The notes under the pieces were generated by a model, which worked only from the letters and a program-made list of their open reading frames with translations, did not search any database and was not told the DNA's origin. Below, in pieces: positions 7,280 through 9,293 of a DNA stretch of 9,293 nucleotides (positions are counted from its first letter, which is position 1; every line of letters starts with the position of its first letter). The translations under genes were made by a program, and so were the position numbers. Source of the DNA: Acidobacteriaceae bacterium (GTDB lineage Bacteria; Acidobacteriota; Terriglobia; Terriglobales; Acidobacteriaceae); the NCBI GenBank assembly GCA_030044455.1, contig JASHVU010000613.1, forward strand, positions 1 through 9,293, in the 5' to 3' direction.

Positions 7280-7333
7280 GCGCGGCTCAGGCAACAATCG
7301 CGCCCAACTTCAAGATTACCGCAGCCGGTATCG

Positions 7334-7364
7334 TCGACTGTCCGTTCCCGCGCATCATTAGAAT
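7334..7364 (+). promoter_or_regulatory. Possible sigma70-type promoter for the aldo/keto reductase
   Basis: TAGAAT (7359-7364) matches five of six bases of the -10 consensus and ends 33 bases before the ATG at 7398. TCGACT (7334-7339), four of six to the -35 consensus, is 19 bases upstream, which is longer than ideal. A start site near 7371 would leave a leader of about 27 bases containing the ribosome binding site. The opposite promoter for the ABC operon must also lie in 7269-7397, but I could not place it. Confidence 0.3.
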
Positions 7365-7385
7365 GGACACGCATCACGCTTATAC

Positions 7386-7391
7386 GAGGAG
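7386..7391 (+). promoter_or_regulatory. Ribosome binding site of the aldo/keto reductase
   Basis: GAGGAG lies six bases before the ATG at 7398, which is ideal spacing. It is the strongest conventional start signal in the window and fixes that start. Confidence 0.75.
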
Positions 7392-7397
7392 CCTTCC

Positions 7398-8396
7398 ATG
7401 GACTACATCAACTTCGGACACACCGGCCTCAAAGTCTCGCGCATCTGCCTGGGCTGCATGACCTACGGTTCGCCGGCAACGGGACCGATTCTGCCTGGCC
7501 GCCAGCCCTGGGCGCTCAACGAAGAGGAAAGTTTCCCGTTTTTTCGCCAGGCCCTCGATCTGGGTATCAACTTTTTCGATACGGCCAATGTCTATTCCGG
7601 CGGCGACAGCGAAGTTGTCCTGGGCCGCTTCCTCAAGGCCAACACGAAACGCGAAACCATCGTGCTGGCCACCAAGGTTCACGGCCTTATGAGCAACGAT
7701 CCGAACGGCCACGGCCTCTCGCGGAAAGCCATCCTGCACGAGCTCGATGAGAGTTTGCGCCGGCTCCAGACCGATTACGTCGACCTCTATCAAATACACC
7801 GCTGGGACTACGAAACCCCGATCGAAGAAACCCTTGAAGCCCTCAACGACGTTGTCAAGGCGGGCAAGGTGCGCTATATCGGCGCCTCAAGCATGTACGC
7901 GTGGCAGTTTGCCAAGGCGCTTTATCTCTCCCGGCTCAACGGCTGGACCCGCTTTGTCTCCATGCAAAACCATCTGAATCTCATCTACCGCGAAGAGGAG
8001 CGCGAGATGCTGCCTCTATGCCAGGCTGAAGGCATTGCGGTCATTCCCTGGAGCCCGCTGGGGCGAGGCCGCCTTACCCGCCCCTGGCAAGGCGAAACCA
8101 CAAAGCGCACCCAAACCGACCACTTCGGGAACCGCATGTACTCCCAAACCGAAGACGCTGACCGCAAAGTAGTCGACCGCCTGGATGAACTCGCCCGGCA
8201 ACGCGGCATCCCGATGGCCCAGCTGGCGCTGGCATGGCTGCTCTCAAAGCCGGTTGTCACGGCGCCGATTGTGGGCGCATCCAAGCCACACCATCTCACC
8301 GATGCTGTCGCTGCGCTGGCAGTGTCATTCAATACCCAGGAAGTTGCATTGCTTGAAGGTGGTTACGTGCCACACCCTGTACTAGGGTTTAGTTAA
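7398..8396 (+). CDS. yajO: YajO-like aldo/keto reductase
   Basis: This 332-residue cytoplasmic NADPH-dependent oxidoreductase has the TIM-barrel fold of the aldo/keto reductase family. The catalytic tetrad is visible: Asp61 (FFDTANVY), Tyr66, Lys93 (LATKVHG) and His134 (YQIHRWDY). Several stretches closely match E. coli YajO as I remember it: the opening GLKVSRICLGCMTYG, ETLEALNDVVKAGKVRYIGA, the REEEREMLPLC segment, VIPWSPLGRGRLTRPW, and the ending PHPVLGF. The length is also close to the roughly 324 residues of YajO. YajO has been linked to 1-deoxyxylulose 5-phosphate formation in E. coli, but aldo/keto reductases have broad substrate ranges, so the substrate here is unproven. It is transcribed away from the ABC operon. 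The next gene begins within about 80 bases on the same strand, so the two could be co-transcribed. Confidence 0.93.
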   Translation: MDYINFGHTGLKVSRICLGCMTYGSPATGPILPGRQPWALNEEESFPFFRQALDLGINFFDTANVYSGGDSEVVLGRFLKANTKRETIVLATKVHGLMSNDPNGHGLSRKAILHELDESLRRLQTDYVDLYQIHRWDYETPIEETLEALNDVVKAGKVRYIGASSMYAWQFAKALYLSRLNGWTRFVSMQNHLNLIYREEEREMLPLCQAEGIAVIPWSPLGRGRLTRPWQGETTKRTQTDHFGNRMYSQTEDADRKVVDRLDELARQRGIPMAQLALAWLLSKPVVTAPIVGASKPHHLTDAVAALAVSFNTQEVALLEGGYVPHPVLGFS

Positions 8397-8464
8397 ATCG
8401 TTAAAGCACTCCTGCAGAACCCTGTTGAAGATTCACAGAATTGCCGCGTGGCCTGTCCGGGCCC

Positions 8465-8471
8465 GGGGAGG
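8465..8471 (+). promoter_or_regulatory. Strong Shine-Dalgarno sequence before an ATC codon
   Basis: GGGGAGG is nearly perfectly complementary to the 16S rRNA tail. It is followed by five bases and then ATC (8477-8479), which is in frame with the downstream ATPase. The spacing is what a start codon would have, yet no ATG, GTG or TTG stands there. Confidence 0.5.
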
Positions 8472-8476
8472 CGAAC

Positions 8477-9293
8477 ATCGGAACCTCATTACGCTTAGGT
8501 GATTTACTGATCCGCGGCAAGTTGGTCACTGCGGAAGACATCAGCCGTGCGCTCGCGCACCAGGCGGAGAACGGCGGGCGCCTGGGCGACGGCCTCGTGG
8601 CTATCGGAGCCATCACCCATGAACGGCTCGATGCTTTTATCCACAGGCTTCCCAGAGAACCCCACGACATTGAATCGACTGGTATCGACGGTCTCGACCT
8701 GATGGGCCTGCTTCTCAAGCTCATGTACGTGAACAGCCTTGAAAGCCTGCGCCAACTCCAGGAAGCCATCAAGCTGCCATACACCATCGTGCTCGATCTG
8801 GTGAAAATGGCTACCGACCGCAAGTTGCTGATCACCCTTGGCACCGGCGGCCAGGAAGGCCTGGCCGACATGCGCTACATGTTCACCGAGGAAGGCAAGC
8901 GCTGGGGCATCGACGTCCTCAACCGTTCCGGTTACATCGGTCCCGCGCCCATACCGGTGGCCGCCTTTGCCGACCAGGTGAACCTGCAGAAACCCACCAA
9001 CGAAATCATTACTTTCGAAGGCATTCGCAAGGCGACAGCCGCCTTCACCTTCACTGATGAGCTCATCGAGCAGTGCGGTCCGGCTCTGAATTCGGGCCGC
9101 GCCATGCTCTTGTACGGGCCGCCCGGCAACGGCAAGACTTCTGTGGCGAGGTGCATGGCCAGCGTCTTCAACGACGTCATTTATGTGCCCTACTCAGTCA
9201 TCATCGAGGGCCAGATCGTCCGCATCTACGACCCCAGCATCCACCTCGCAGTCGATCCTGCCGGCCTTAACGACGACAATCCCCTCTCGCTGG
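8477..9293 (+). CDS. AAA ATPase with GspE_N/MshEN-like N-terminal domain (3' truncated)
   Basis: The frame is open to the right edge; at least 272 residues are visible counting from 8477, and the gene continues outside. Residues about 4-55 (LRLGDLLIRGKLVTAEDISRAL, of which the middle is conserved, then GGRLGDGLVAIGAIT) match the N-terminal domain of GspE/PilB-type secretion ATPases. A helical, possibly winged-helix region follows (about 65-150, with MYVN, LPYTIVLDLV and YMFTEEGKRW). An AAA-type P-loop then appears at 214-221, GPPGNGKT with Lys220. Walker B and the arginine finger lie beyond the edge. The region around the P-loop looks like an MCM/MoxR-type AAA protein more than a secretion ATPase, so the role is unknown. 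The start is uncertain. The frame opens after TGA at 8426, and candidates are TTG 8441, CTG 8453 or ATC 8477. TTG 8522 would destroy the N-terminal domain. I report from 8477 because the ribosome site points there. Confidence 0.8.
   Translation, partial: MGTSLRLGDLLIRGKLVTAEDISRALAHQAENGGRLGDGLVAIGAITHERLDAFIHRLPREPHDIESTGIDGLDLMGLLLKLMYVNSLESLRQLQEAIKLPYTIVLDLVKMATDRKLLITLGTGGQEGLADMRYMFTEEGKRWGIDVLNRSGYIGPAPIPVAAFADQVNLQKPTNEIITFEGIRKATAAFTFTDELIEQCGPALNSGRAMLLYGPPGNGKTSVARCMASVFNDVIYVPYSVIIEGQIVRIYDPSIHLAVDPAGLNDDNPLSL

Noticed and set aside
8401..8871. Minus-strand open frame of 156 codons at the start of the AAA ATPase gene
   Set aside because: It is Ser/Arg-rich with no domain, and the opposite strand carries the GspE_N-like domain.

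Overview
The window looks like ordinary chromosome of a GC-rich Gram-negative bacterium, most likely an acidobacterium of the Terriglobia type. That placement is an inference. It rests on a YpdA-type reductase together with a secreted lipoprotein of Ig-like domains plus a trypsin-like domain in a style common in Acidobacteriota, and on GC-rich coding sequence with frequent non-ATG starts. No rRNA, tRNA, transposase, phage gene or CRISPR array was seen.

Layout. (1) Bases 2-592, plus strand: 3' part of a YpdA-family FAD/NAD(P)H disulfide reductase gene, cut by the left edge. (2) 686-2647, plus: a membrane-bound hybrid-free sensor histidine kinase (TM, extracytoplasmic sensor, TM, HAMP, PAS, HisKA, HATPase) with no response regulator beside it. 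(3) 2648-2903: convergent gap holding two perfect GC-rich hairpins. (4) 2904-5162 (possibly to 5222), minus: a large secreted lipoprotein with Ig-like repeats, a trypsin-fold protease domain with a visible His/Asp/Ser triad, and two C-terminal copies of a small repeat domain. (5) 5223-5466: gap with a 16-bp near-perfect palindrome. (6) 5467-7268, minus: a two-gene ABC export operon, ATPase first and ABC-2 permease 23 bases later. (7) 7269-7397: divergent promoter region. (8) 7398-8396, plus: a YajO-like aldo/keto reductase. (9) From about 8477 to the right edge, plus: a truncated AAA ATPase with a GspE_N/MshEN-like N-terminal domain, whose best ribosome binding site precedes an ATC codon instead of a normal start.

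Functionally the genes form separate small transcription units, not one pathway. The only clear physical partnership is the ABC ATPase and permease. The reductase and aldo/keto reductase are redox enzymes, and the kinase, lipoprotein and exporter act at the envelope. No complete new multi-gene system is evident. The items most worth a second look are the repeat-bearing lipoprotein protease, the GspE_N-AAA ATPase and its odd start, and the hairpin pair at 2694-2736.
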